Source of the DNA: Nocardiopsis sinuspersici
GTDB lineage: Bacteria; Actinomycetota; Actinomycetes; Streptosporangiales; Streptosporangiaceae
DNA length: 64,000 bases
Assembly: GCA_008638415.1 (NCBI GenBank)
Contig: VWVT01000003.1
Coordinates: 62,001 to 126,000, forward strand
Direction: 5' to 3'
The position numbers and the translations under genes were made by a program. Position 1 is the first letter of the stretch. Each line of letters opens with the position of its first letter. The notes below the pieces were generated by a model, which saw only the letters and a program-made list of their open reading frames with translations, ran no database searches and was not told where the DNA came from. This document shows positions 39,337-47,648 of this stretch, piece after piece.

Positions 39337-40518
39337 GTGAGCGAGCGTAACCGCACCGTCCCCCGCGTGGGAATGGTGGGAGGTGGCCAACTCTCCAGGA
39401 TGACCCACCAGGCGGGCATCGGACTGGGTGTCGACTTCTCGGTGCTGGCGGCCGGTCCCGCCGAAAGCGCCGCGCTGGTCTGCGGTGACGTCGTCCTGGG
39501 CGACGACCGGGGCCTCGACGACGTCCTGGCCTTCGCCAAGGCCAACGACGTGGTCACCTTCGACCACGAGCACGTGCCGGAGCCCGTCCTGCGCGCGGTG
39601 GAGGAGGCGGGCGGGCTGCTGCGCCCGGGCCGCGGCGCCCTGCGCTTCGCCCAGGACAAGCTGCGCATGCGCACGCGCATGACCGAGCTGGGCGCCCCCT
39701 CGCCGCGCTGGCGGGCCGTCACCACCCTGGACCACGTGGCCGGCTTCGCCGAGGAGGGGGGCGGCTGGCCGGTCGTCCTCAAGGCCGCGCGGGGCGGCTA
39801 CGACGGCAAGGGCGTGTGGATCGTGGACGGCGCGGAGCAGGCCCGCGAGGTCGTGGACCGCGCCGCCGCCGAGGAGGTGCCGCTCCTGGTGGAGGAGAGG
39901 GTCGACTTCTCACGGGAACTGGCCGTGCAGGTCGCCCGGTCCCCGCACGGGCAGGTCGCCGTGTACCCCGTGGTGGAGACCGTGCAGCGCGGGGGCATCT
40001 GCCACGAGGTGATCGCCCCCGCCCCGGGACTCTCCGAGACGAAGGCCGTCCGCGCCCAGCAGTTGGCCATCGAGGTCGCCCAGGCGCTGGACGTGACCGG
40101 GATGCTGGCGGTGGAGCTGTTCGAGACCGCCGACGACGTGGTCGTCAACGAACTGGCCATGCGCCCGCACAACTCCGGCCACTGGAGCATCGAGGGCGCG
40201 CGCACCTCCCAGTTCGAGCAGCACCTGCGGGCCGTGCTGAACCTGCCGCTGGGCTCGCCGCGCACCAACGCCCCCTACACCGTCATGGCCAACGTGCTGG
40301 GCGGCGAGGACCCCGAGGTCTACCGCCGCTACCTGCACGTGATGGCCGAGGACCCCGAGGTGAAGGTGCACTTCTACGGCAAGGACGTGCGTCCGGGCCG
40401 CAAGATCGGGCACGTCACCGTGATGGGCGAGGACCACCGGAACCTCCTGGAGCGCGCCCGGGACGCCGCCACCTACCTCTCCTCCACGAGAGTGCCACCG
40501 GCTTCAGTCGGTGGGTGA
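39337..40518 (+). CDS. purK: N5-carboxyaminoimidazole ribonucleotide synthase
   Basis: ATP-grasp enzyme of purine synthesis that carboxylates AIR with bicarbonate and ATP. 393 residues: N-terminal VGMVGGGQLSRM, the ATP-grasp strings VLKAARGGYDGKGVW and PLLVEERVDFSRE, and VNELAMRPHNSGHWSIEGARTSQFEQHLRA. GTG 39337 follows AGGAA. The last dozen residues (after AATYL) and the stop codon are encoded by the left end of the inserted IS element, so the native C-terminus has been replaced. The conserved core is intact, so activity is likely. Confidence 0.93.
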   Translation: MSERNRTVPRVGMVGGGQLSRMTHQAGIGLGVDFSVLAAGPAESAALVCGDVVLGDDRGLDDVLAFAKANDVVTFDHEHVPEPVLRAVEEAGGLLRPGRGALRFAQDKLRMRTRMTELGAPSPRWRAVTTLDHVAGFAEEGGGWPVVLKAARGGYDGKGVWIVDGAEQAREVVDRAAAEEVPLLVEERVDFSRELAVQVARSPHGQVAVYPVVETVQRGGICHEVIAPAPGLSETKAVRAQQLAIEVAQALDVTGMLAVELFETADDVVVNELAMRPHNSGHWSIEGARTSQFEQHLRAVLNLPLGSPRTNAPYTVMANVLGGEDPEVYRRYLHVMAEDPEVKVHFYGKDVRPGRKIGHVTVMGEDHRNLLERARDAATYLSSTRVPPASVGG

Positions 40519-40971
40519 ACCGCTCCACCTGCCCTCGGGCTGCGGCCCGGGACGCCCCTGGCTTTCGATGTACCGCTGCACGACGGCCAGGGGCGCCCCG
40601 CCACACGACCCGGCGAAGTAGGACCCCGACCAGAACCGGCCGTGCATGATGTTGCGGTCCACCTGGTAGGTGAACTCCTGCCTCAGGTAGCGGGAGCTGA
40701 CCCCTTTGAGGCTGTTGACCAGCTTGGACAGCGCGACCTTGGGCGGGTAGTGCACGAGCAGGTGGACGTAATCGCGCTCCCCGTTGAATTCCTTGAGTTC
40801 GGCGTCGAAGTCGGCGCACACTTTGCGCATGATCTCTTCGCACCGCTCCAGCATGGGTTCGGTGAAAACCTCTCCCCGGTGCCTGGTGACGAACACCAAA
40901 TTTGCATGAAGGTTATAGGCGACATGTGCACCCCTGCGAATGTTGGGATTTCCTTCCCAGCGTGGTGACAT
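40504..40971 (-). CDS. tnpA: TnpA Y1 transposase with altered HUH motif
   Basis: 155-residue Y1 transposase of the IS200 family, which cuts and joins single-stranded ends. ATG 40971 (MSPRWEGNPN) gives the family's usual N-terminus and length. The catalytic Tyr is Y134 (VVQRYIESQ). The metal-binding HUH motif, normally D-H-V-H, reads D67-Y68-V69-H70 here (codons GAT TAC GTC CAC), so the first His is Tyr. This single base change probably disables the enzyme. Its stop lies in the left-end hairpin. Confidence 0.9.
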   Translation of the reverse strand: MSPRWEGNPNIRRGAHVAYNLHANLVFVTRHRGEVFTEPMLERCEEIMRKVCADFDAELKEFNGERDYVHLLVHYPPKVALSKLVNSLKGVSSRYLRQEFTYQVDRNIMHGRFWSGSYFAGSCGGAPLAVVQRYIESQGRPGPQPEGRWSGSPTD

Positions 40972-41017
40972 GGACCAAATGGTAGGGTAAAGCGCAAGCC
41001 AGCCGGGGAGGTGGCAT

Positions 41018-42265
41018 GTGAAGCGTGAACGCGGCCACAAGGTGCGCCTGTACCCTGCCAAGGACCAGCTCCCCGGCCTTGAGGGCCAAGGGCACGCCGC
41101 CCGCGCCCTGTGGAACCTATTGCACGCCTGGTGGAGCATGGCCTCGGAGAACCGCAGGGTGTCCCTCACCGCCGCCGACGTGGCCATCCGCGTCGCACGC
41201 AAGGACCTTCCCTGGTTGGCGGCGCTACCCGCGCAGGCCGCCCAACAAGTGTTGAAGCAGTACCACCGGGCGTGGCTGAACTGCTGGGCGGGACGGGCAG
41301 GGCCGCCCGCCTTCAAGGCCCGGTGGCGCACCCGGATGTCCATCGATATCCCTCAGGGCCGTGACCTGGCCATCCAACGCATCACCCGCACGTGGGGGAC
41401 CGTGAAGGTCCCCAAGGTTGGCGTGGTCCGTTTCCGGTGGACCAGGGACCTGCCCGTCGGTAAGCACGCCGATGCCGCGAACAGGGTCACCGGGGCGCGG
41501 CTGGTGAAGGAGGCCAACGGTTGGCACGTGGTGCTGCGTCTGCACACCGAGGTCAAGGAACCCGCACCTCACGCCGGTCCCGGGGTCGGCGTCGACCGGG
41601 GCATTGCCCAACCGCTCGCCCTCTCGGACGGAACCTTCCGCGAACACGGGCCGTGGCTGAAACCGGGTGAGGAAAAGCGTCTGCGTCGGCTGGAGAGGAA
41701 GGCCGCACGCCAACGAGGTGCGCACCATCGCGGAACACCGACCAGCAACCGGCTTCGCCGAACCTATGACCAGATTGCCGGGGTGCGCGCGAAAGCCAAG
41801 CGTCGTGCCCTGGACTGGCAGCACAAGGTGACGCACTGCCTGGCCGAGGAGTTCGGTGTGGTGGGGGTCGAGGACCTCAACATCACCGGGATGGTCCGCT
41901 CGGCTCGGGGGAGTGTGGACATCCCCGGGAAGAACGTCAAGCAAAAGTCCGGTTTGAACCGGGCCATCGCGGGCCAGGCGTGGGGGCGCACGGTCACTTT
42001 GTTGGAGTACAAGCTCGCCGACCGGGGTGGGCACCTGGTCCGTGTGCCCGCCCCCAACACCTCGCGGCGCTGCTCGCGGTGCCGTGTGATCGCGGAGGGC
42101 AGCCGTGAGTCCCAGGACCGGTTCGTGTGCAAGGCGCCCGGGTGCGGGTACATCGCGAACGCCGACACCAACGCCGCGCGCAACGTCGAGTATCTGACCA
42201 AGCAGGAAGCGCCCCAGGACATTGTGGGTGCCAGGACGTGGAGCCCTCGCCGTCGGGCGGGCTGA
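41018..42265 (+). CDS. tnpB: TnpB RNA-guided endonuclease of IS200/IS605 element
   Basis: 415 residues with all RuvC residues present: D193 (VGVDRG), E285 (VGVEDLNI) and D383 (NADTNAA). The zinc ribbon uses C352, C355, C371 and C376. It is only distantly related to the TnpB at 12065. GTG 41018 follows GGGGAGG at a good distance. The guide-RNA scaffold is expected in the last part of the gene and the right-end hairpin (to about 42340). It starts 46 bases from the divergent tnpA. Confidence 0.93.
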   Translation: MKRERGHKVRLYPAKDQLPGLEGQGHAARALWNLLHAWWSMASENRRVSLTAADVAIRVARKDLPWLAALPAQAAQQVLKQYHRAWLNCWAGRAGPPAFKARWRTRMSIDIPQGRDLAIQRITRTWGTVKVPKVGVVRFRWTRDLPVGKHADAANRVTGARLVKEANGWHVVLRLHTEVKEPAPHAGPGVGVDRGIAQPLALSDGTFREHGPWLKPGEEKRLRRLERKAARQRGAHHRGTPTSNRLRRTYDQIAGVRAKAKRRALDWQHKVTHCLAEEFGVVGVEDLNITGMVRSARGSVDIPGKNVKQKSGLNRAIAGQAWGRTVTLLEYKLADRGGHLVRVPAPNTSRRCSRCRVIAEGSRESQDRFVCKAPGCGYIANADTNAARNVEYLTKQEAPQDIVGARTWSPRRRAG

Positions 42266-42356
42266 GAAGCGTCTACCACCAGCGGCGGACGGGTTCCGTT
42301 GGCTGGATTCTCCCGCCTTCAGGCGGGAGAGGATGTCAACTTCGAGGAGACGACTA

Positions 42357-42932
42357 GTGACCGACAACGCCAACGGGCGGGACCAGGAGCAGGGCAGAAG
42401 TCCCGCGGGGGACCCCGTGGTGGGCATCGTGATGGGTTCGGACTCCGACTGGCCGGTGATGCGGGAGGCGGCCGAGGTCCTGCGCGAGTTCGGGATCCCG
42501 TTCGAGGCCGACGTGGTGTCGGCCCACCGCATGCCGCACGAGATGATCGCCTACGGCACGGAGGCCGCCGGGCGCGGGCTGAAGGCGGTCATCGCCGGCG
42601 CCGGGGGCGCCGCCCACCTGCCCGGCATGCTGGCCTCGGTGACGACCCTGCCGGTGGTGGGCGTTCCGGTGCCGCTCAAGTACCTGGACGGCATGGACTC
42701 CCTGCTGTCCATCGTCCAGATGCCCGCCGGTGTGCCGGTGGCGACCGTGGCGGTGGGCGCCGCCCGCAACGCCGGCCTGCTGGTGGTGCGGATGCTGGCC
42801 GCGGGCGATCCCGGGCTGACCGAGCGCATGGCCCGCTTCCAGGAGGAGCTCGGGGAGCAGGCCCGGGCCAAGGGCGAGCGGCTGCGCCGCGAGGTCGCCG
42901 GCGGCGAGAGGCCCACCGGGTTCGGCTTCTAG
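42357..42932 (+). CDS. purE: N5-carboxyaminoimidazole ribonucleotide mutase
   Basis: 191 residues. It moves the carboxyl group of N5-CAIR to C4, the step after PurK. Class-I PurE strings are [14 protein letters not shown] (about 24-37), SAHRMPHEM and [29 protein letters not shown] 42357 is chosen because GAGGAG lies 8 bases upstream; the longer frame would read IS sequence. It now sits behind the IS right end, so its expression depends on read-through or on a promoter within the element. Confidence 0.95.
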   Translation: MTDNANGRDQEQGRSPAGDPVVGIVMGSDSDWPVMREAAEVLREFGIPFEADVVSAHRMPHEMIAYGTEAAGRGLKAVIAGAGGAAHLPGMLASVTTLPVVGVPVPLKYLDGMDSLLSIVQMPAGVPVATVAVGAARNAGLLVVRMLAAGDPGLTERMARFQEELGEQARAKGERLRREVAGGERPTGFGF

Positions 42933-42947
42933 GAGGTACGGCCCCAC

Positions 42948-42968
42948 GCCCGCCGGGTCCCGGCGGGC
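42948..42968 (+). terminator. Terminator after purE
   Basis: GCCCGCCGGG (42948-42957) and CCCGGCGGGC (42959-42968) form a compact GC-rich hairpin 16 bases after the stop. Confidence 0.6.
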
Positions 42969-43049
42969 CGCGCGACGTACGGCGAGGGGCGGGAGGGTAC
43001 CGTCACCGGTCCCTCCCCGCCCCTCCCTCCGTTCCTCCGCCCCGACCCC

Positions 43050-43625
43050 TCACTCCTCCGCCGCGGGGACCAGGACGCGCAGGCCCTCGATCGCCTGGTC
43101 GACGCTCGGGAGCGCCTCGGGGTCGACGAGGTACTGCAGGACGTATCCGGTGACGAAGTTGTAGGCCATCGACCCCAGCCCGGCGACGGCGGCGGGGTCG
43201 ACCTGCTCGGGCTCCACGTCCAGGAGGAGGGCGGCCAGTGCCCGGCGGCCGTCGCCGATGCCCCGGGCGAGGGTGTCGCGGACGCCGTCGTCGAACTGGG
43301 CCTGGGCGTAGGCCTGGACGCTGGCGATGAGGAGGTCGCGCTGCGCCGGCAGGCTCTGGAACAGCGAGTGGAGCAGGACGCGCAGCCTGTTCGGGGGGTC
43401 CTCGGCGCGGGAGGCGTCGACGGCCGACTCGAAGGCGTCGCCCCAGTCGCTGGTGGCCTCGATCACGGCGGTGTTCATGAGGTGGTCCTTGGACCCGAAG
43501 TGGTAGCCGATGGAGGCCAGGTGCGTCCCTGAGGCGGCGACGATGTCGCGCGCGGTCGTGCGGCTGTAGCCCTTCTCCACCAGGCACCTCCTGGCGCCCG
43601 CCAGGAGGTCGTCGCGTTGGCTCAT
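43050..43625 (-). CDS. TetR-family repressor
   Basis: 191 residues. The N-terminal helix-turn-helix (about 8-52) reads GARRCLVEKGYSRTTARDIV then GTHLASIGYHFGSKDHL, the TetR signature. The helical C-terminal ligand domain ends EGLRVLVPAAEE. ATG 43625 is preceded at 7 bases by TAGGAT (complement of 43633-43638), a likely -10 box, so the message is probably leaderless. It is divergent from the MFS pump, with two operator copies between them. It should repress both genes until a drug-like ligand binds. Confidence 0.9.
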   Translation of the reverse strand: MSQRDDLLAGARRCLVEKGYSRTTARDIVAASGTHLASIGYHFGSKDHLMNTAVIEATSDWGDAFESAVDASRAEDPPNRLRVLLHSLFQSLPAQRDLLIASVQAYAQAQFDDGVRDTLARGIGDGRRALAALLLDVEPEQVDPAAVAGLGSMAYNFVTGYVLQYLVDPEALPSVDQAIEGLRVLVPAAEE

Positions 43626-43641
43626 GCCCGGGATCCTAGCA

Positions 43642-43692
43642 TTTGGACGTACGTACATATTGACGCCTTATTTTGACGTACGTACGATCAAA
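43642..43692. promoter_or_regulatory. Double TetR operator and divergent leaderless promoters
   Basis: GACGTACGTAC occurs at 43646-43656 and again at 43675-43685, each inside a wider dyad with TTTG/CAAA flanks. For the MFS gene, TTGACG (43660-43665), 17 bases and TACGAT (43683-43688) form a near-perfect promoter that overlaps the second operator and ends 6 bases before ATG 43695. Confidence 0.75.
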
Positions 43693-43694
43693 GC

Positions 43695-45269
43695 ATGCGA
43701 ATCCCACCGAAGCCGCCGCCTCCGGCGGGGAGCGAACACGGCACCGTCCGTACCTGGGCGGGGCTGGTACTCCTCCTGATCCCGGCGCTACTGGTGTCCA
43801 TGGACGTCTCGGTGCTCTTCGTCGCGGCGCCCGCCATCGCCGAGGCACTCGCGCCCACGGCCGCGCAGTGGCTGTGGATGATGGACGTCTACGGCTTCGT
43901 GCTGGCCGCGCTGCTCGTCACGATGGGCGGACTGGGCGACCGGGTCGGCCGCAGGCGGCTGCTGCTGACCGGGGCGGTGCTCTTCGGGGCCGCCTCCGCC
44001 CTGGTGGCGCTGGCGTCCACGGCGGAACTGTTCATCGCGGGGCGGGTCCTGCTCGGCGTGGCCGGAGCGACGCTGGCGCCCTCCACGCTCTCCCTGATCC
44101 GCGGCATGTTCACCGACCTCCGGCAGCGCGGCATGGCGGTCGGGGCGTGGACGGTCGCCTTCACCGGCGGCGCGGTCGCCGGACCCGTCATCGGCGGGCT
44201 GCTCCTGGAGTTCTTCTGGTGGGGCTCGGTCTTCCTCGTCAACCTGCCGTTCATGGCCGTGCTGGTGGTCGCCGCGCCCCTCCTGGTCCCGGAGTCGCGG
44301 AATCCGGACGCAGAGGGCTTCGACCTGCCGGGCGCGGGCCTCTCGCTGGCCGCGGTGCTCGTCCTGGTCCACGCGGCCAAGCGCGTGGCCGAGCACGGGA
44401 TCGAGGTCCGGTCCGCCGCCGCCCTGGCGGCCGGGGCGTGCCTCTTGGTGCTGTTCGTGGTCCGGCAGCGCCGCGCCGCGCACCCCCTGGTGGACGTCGC
44501 GCTCCTCACCCGGCCCGCTTTCGCCGCCGCGGTCGGCGGCAACACCGTGGTGTCCTTCGCCGCCACAGGGCTGGGGTTGTTGACCTTCACCTTCCTCCAG
44601 GTGGTGCACGGACTGAGCCCGCTCCACGCGGCCCTGTGGGCGCTGCCCACGTTCGCCGGTACGGCCCTGGGCGCCACTCTGGCCGGCCGGGCCGCGCCCC
44701 GGTGCCGTCCCGGCGCGCTCATGGCGGCTGGCCTGGTACTCGGGGCGGCGGGTTTCACCGTCGTCGGGTTCGTCGGCGCGGACACGCGCCTGGCGGTGTT
44801 CGTCGGCGGCTACACCCTGCTGACCTGCGGTGTCGGCGTGGTCGCGACCCTGGCCAACACCCTGGTCCTGGCCACCGCTGCGCGCGAGCGGGCCGGTGCC
44901 GCCGCGGGGATCTCCGAGACCAGCACCGAGTTCGGCGCGGCCCTGGGCATCGCGGTCCTGGGCACGACCGCGGCCACCGTCTACCGCACCACCATGGAGC
45001 GTGAACTGCCCGGGGCGGGCGGGGCCGCGGCCGAGACCGTCACCGGCGCCCTGGCGGCCGCCCCGCGCTCGGAGGATCCGGACGTCCTGCTCGACACCGC
45101 CTTCGCCGCCTACACGGCGGGGGTCAACACCGCGGCCCTGACCGGCGCGTGCGTCTTGGCCGCGGTGGCGCTCCTGGTCGCCGCCGCCCTGCGCGGGCTG
45201 CCCGCCGGAACCGGCGAGCCCGTCCCGCGGACGCGGGAACCGGTGCGCGGGGCACCGGACCGGCCGTAG
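43695..45269 (+). CDS. MFS multidrug efflux transporter (DHA2, 14-TM)
   Basis: 524 residues with about 14 membrane segments, the QacA/SmvA-type proton antiporter layout. Motif A is GGLGDRVGRRRLLL (about 74-87). Motif C-like GAWTVAFTGGAVAGPVIGGLL lies in segment 5, and the early MDVSVLFVAAPAIAEAL string carries the DHA2 Asp. ATG 43695 lies directly after the operator and promoter, so the transcript should be leaderless. With the divergent TetR gene it makes a drug-inducible efflux unit. The substrate is not predictable. Confidence 0.9.
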   Translation: MRIPPKPPPPAGSEHGTVRTWAGLVLLLIPALLVSMDVSVLFVAAPAIAEALAPTAAQWLWMMDVYGFVLAALLVTMGGLGDRVGRRRLLLTGAVLFGAASALVALASTAELFIAGRVLLGVAGATLAPSTLSLIRGMFTDLRQRGMAVGAWTVAFTGGAVAGPVIGGLLLEFFWWGSVFLVNLPFMAVLVVAAPLLVPESRNPDAEGFDLPGAGLSLAAVLVLVHAAKRVAEHGIEVRSAAALAAGACLLVLFVVRQRRAAHPLVDVALLTRPAFAAAVGGNTVVSFAATGLGLLTFTFLQVVHGLSPLHAALWALPTFAGTALGATLAGRAAPRCRPGALMAAGLVLGAAGFTVVGFVGADTRLAVFVGGYTLLTCGVGVVATLANTLVLATAARERAGAAAGISETSTEFGAALGIAVLGTTAATVYRTTMERELPGAGGAAAETVTGALAAAPRSEDPDVLLDTAFAAYTAGVNTAALTGACVLAAVALLVAAALRGLPAGTGEPVPRTREPVRGAPDRP

Positions 45270-45322
45270 CCCTCCAGCAGCGCGCCGACCGGTCCGTCCT
45301 CGGGCAGTTCGGCGGGAAGGAC

Positions 45323-45357
45323 CGAACGGCCGGCCCCCGTGGGGGACCGGCCGTTCG
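45323..45357. terminator. Terminator between convergent MFS and ugd genes
   Basis: CGAACGGCCGG (45323-45333) pairs with CCGGCCGTTCG (45347-45357), extended by five C-G pairs around a GT loop with one bulged A. Confidence 0.8.
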
Positions 45358-45370
45358 TGAGCGTGTGGGG

Positions 45371-46702
45371 CTACTGGCGGCCCAGCGCCCGGTAGGTCCA
45401 CCCGGAGGCGCGCCAGTACGTGGGGTCGAGCGCGTTGCGGCCGTCCACGATGCGCTTGCCGGCCACGACCTCGGCCAGCTCGTCGGGGTTGGCCTCGCGG
45501 AACTCCGCCCACTCGGTGAGCAGCAGCATCACGTCGGCACCGCGCGCGGCCGCCAGCATGGAGTCCGCGTAGTTCAGCTCCGGGTGCGCCTCGCGGGCCC
45601 GCTCCAGCGCGGCCGGGTCGTACACGGTCACCTGAGCGCCCAGCGAGGCGATGGTGGAGGCCACGTCCAGCGCGGGCGAGTCGCGGATGTCGTCGGAGTT
45701 GGGTTTGAACGCCGCGCCCAGCGCGGTCACCGTGCGACCGGCGAAACTGCCGCCGATCAACTGGCGGGCGATGTCGATGGTGCGCGCGCGGCGGCGCTGG
45801 TTGATCGCGTCCACCTCGCGCAGGAACGACAGCGCGGGCTCCACGCCCAGCTCGTCGGCGCGCGCCATGAACGCGCGGATGTCCTTGGGCAGGCAGCCGC
45901 CGCCGAAGCCCAGGCCCGGCCCGAGGAACTTGCCGCCGATGCGGTCGTCGTAGGAGAGCGCCTCGGCCAGCTGGATGACGTCGGCACCGGCCACCTCCGA
46001 CACCTCGGCCATGGCGTTGATGAAGGAGATCTTCGTGGCCAGGAAGGCGTTGGCCGCGACCTTGACCAGCTCCGCGGTCTGGAGGTCGGTCACCAGGAAG
46101 GGGGCGCCGTCGTCGATCTGCTGCTGCCACAGGGCCCGTACGGCCTTCTCCACCCGGGGGGAGTCGGTGCCGATCACGATCCGGTTCGGGTGCAGCGTGT
46201 CCTTCACGCCGAAGCCCTCGCGCAGGAACTCCGGGCTCCACCCCAGCTCGGCCTCCTCGCCGACGGGGGCCAGCGCGGCCAGCCGGGCGGCCAGGGTCGC
46301 GGCGGTGCCCACCGGGACGGTGGAGCGGCCCACGACCACGGAGGGCCGGGTCAGGTGCGGGGCCAACTGGTCCACCGCGGAGTTCACATAGCGCAGGTCG
46401 GCGGCGCCGGAGTCGTCGCGCTGCGGGGTGCCCACGCAGATCAGGTGCAGGTCGGCGAACTCGGCGGCCTCGGTGAAGGACGTCGTGAAGCGGAGGCGCC
46501 CGGTCGCGAGCTTGGCGGTGAGCAGCTCGTCGAGGCCGGGCTCGTAGAAGGGCACCCTGCCGGAGCGGAGCATGTCGATCTTGGCCTCGTCGACGTCGAC
46601 GCCCAGGACCTCGAACCCCATCTCGGCCAGACAGGCCGCGGTGGTGGCACCCAGGTATCCGGTACCGATGACGGAGACGCGCATACGGTCCGCTTCGATC
46701 AC
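45371..46702 (-). CDS. ugd: UDP-glucose 6-dehydrogenase
   Basis: NAD enzyme of 443 residues that makes UDP-glucuronate for envelope glycans. N-terminal Rossmann VSVIGTGYLGATTAACLA (about 9-26), the GTPQRDDSGAADL loop, the catalytic Cys in FGGGCLPKDIRAF (Cys about 270) and the C-terminal NAD-linked domain (TALGAAFKPNSDDIRDSP) are all present. GTG 46702 follows AGGA; ATG 46684 is the alternative. It fits the envelope-polymer theme of the next 15 kb. Confidence 0.93.
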   Translation of the reverse strand: MIEADRMRVSVIGTGYLGATTAACLAEMGFEVLGVDVDEAKIDMLRSGRVPFYEPGLDELLTAKLATGRLRFTTSFTEAAEFADLHLICVGTPQRDDSGAADLRYVNSAVDQLAPHLTRPSVVVGRSTVPVGTAATLAARLAALAPVGEEAELGWSPEFLREGFGVKDTLHPNRIVIGTDSPRVEKAVRALWQQQIDDGAPFLVTDLQTAELVKVAANAFLATKISFINAMAEVSEVAGADVIQLAEALSYDDRIGGKFLGPGLGFGGGCLPKDIRAFMARADELGVEPALSFLREVDAINQRRRARTIDIARQLIGGSFAGRTVTALGAAFKPNSDDIRDSPALDVASTIASLGAQVTVYDPAALERAREAHPELNYADSMLAAARGADVMLLLTEWAEFREANPDELAEVVAGKRIVDGRNALDPTYWRASGWTYRALGRQ

Positions 46703-46933
46703 TGGCGGTGTCCTTCCTCGCTTTCGTCCGCTCCCGTGTGGGGTTGTGCCCGCTGAAGGCGGTCAACACCCTGTTCCAGGGCAGAAAACGGACATGGTTC
46801 GGCCTACGGGTGGTATCCGGGGCGCGAAGCATCACCTTACGCGTCCGGGTGTGGCACATGACCGAACACCGAGTGAACAGTCAGGCGCTCAGGTTACCGG
46901 TGGGTCCGCGACCCCCCGGCACGGGGACGCGGC

Positions 46934-47626
46934 TCAGCGCCGACGGCCCCACGGGGTCCTGGCCTCCTTCTTCCGCCCGTCGTCCAGGGGAGTCCACGTG
47001 GCGCCGCTCCCACCGCGGCTGAAGGGCGTGGTGGTCTTGTCCGGGTCGCCCTCGGAGCCGCTGCCCGGGACCGGCGGCGGCACGGGGTCGGGAACCGCCT
47101 CCGGAAGGGTGTCGCCGCCCGCGCCGTCCCACGGGGGGTCGGCCGGACCGGCCCCGCGCGCCACAGGGCCGTACTCCTCCCCGCCGGCGCCGACCGCGCC
47201 CGGGCCGCCGGGGAGCGTGTCCGCGCCGTGGGCGGCCCGCCACCGGAGGGGTGCCACGGCGGACAGCAGCAGAAGGACCCCCAGCGGCAGGGCCACGGCC
47301 AGGCCGGTGCCCGACGGGTACAGGAAGCTGTCCTCCCTCAACCAGGACAGCGCCGCCTCCATGGACGCCGGGTGCACGGCCGGCCACAGGCACAGCGCCG
47401 CGAGCAGGGCCCCGGCGGCCCCGGCGACCAGCGGCGAGACCCGGGAGGCCACGAGGTAGGCGCACGCGGCCCCCACCAGGCACAGCACCACCACCGACGA
47501 CACCGTCGCCACGGTCACGTCGCCCTCGGCGACGCGTGGGACCAGGTCGGCGGACCAGGCGGCGGCGATCCACAGCACGGGGGCCAAGGCAACGCCGACG
47601 AGCAGTCCGACCAGGTGGTGGAGCAC
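46934..47626 (-). CDS. Membrane protein downstream of LCP ligase, unknown
   Basis: 230 residues with four hydrophobic segments (about 5-25, 38-60, 66-82 and 105-124) and a 100-residue disordered, Gly/Pro-rich cytoplasmic tail. ATG 47626 is 22 bases after the LCP gene stop on the same strand, so the two are probably co-transcribed. No family is recognised. The 231 bases between it and ugd show no gene and probably contain the ugd promoter. Confidence 0.6.
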   Translation of the reverse strand: MLHHLVGLLVGVALAPVLWIAAAWSADLVPRVAEGDVTVATVSSVVVLCLVGAACAYLVASRVSPLVAGAAGALLAALCLWPAVHPASMEAALSWLREDSFLYPSGTGLAVALPLGVLLLLSAVAPLRWRAAHGADTLPGGPGAVGAGGEEYGPVARGAGPADPPWDGAGGDTLPEAVPDPVPPPVPGSGSEGDPDKTTTPFSRGGSGATWTPLDDGRKKEARTPWGRRR

Positions 47627-47648
47627 GGTGAATCCTCCTTGCTCGGGA

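Larger units (their letters stand above)
40495..42340. mobile_element. IS200/IS605-type element between purK and purE
   Basis: Complete-looking element with divergent tnpA (minus) and tnpB (plus). The left-end hairpin is CCACCG (40495-40500) with CGGTGG (40509-40514). The right-end hairpin is CTCCCGCC (42310-42317) with GGCGGGAG (42322-42329) around TTCA, followed by GTCAAC. The termini are approximate, since these elements make no target duplication. It splits the purK-purE operon and supplies the new end of PurK. Confidence 0.85.

Noticed and set aside
43788..46859. Frame of about 1,020 codons across the MFS and ugd genes
   Set aside because: It passes antisense through the MFS gene and out of frame through ugd, and shows no recognisable domain.
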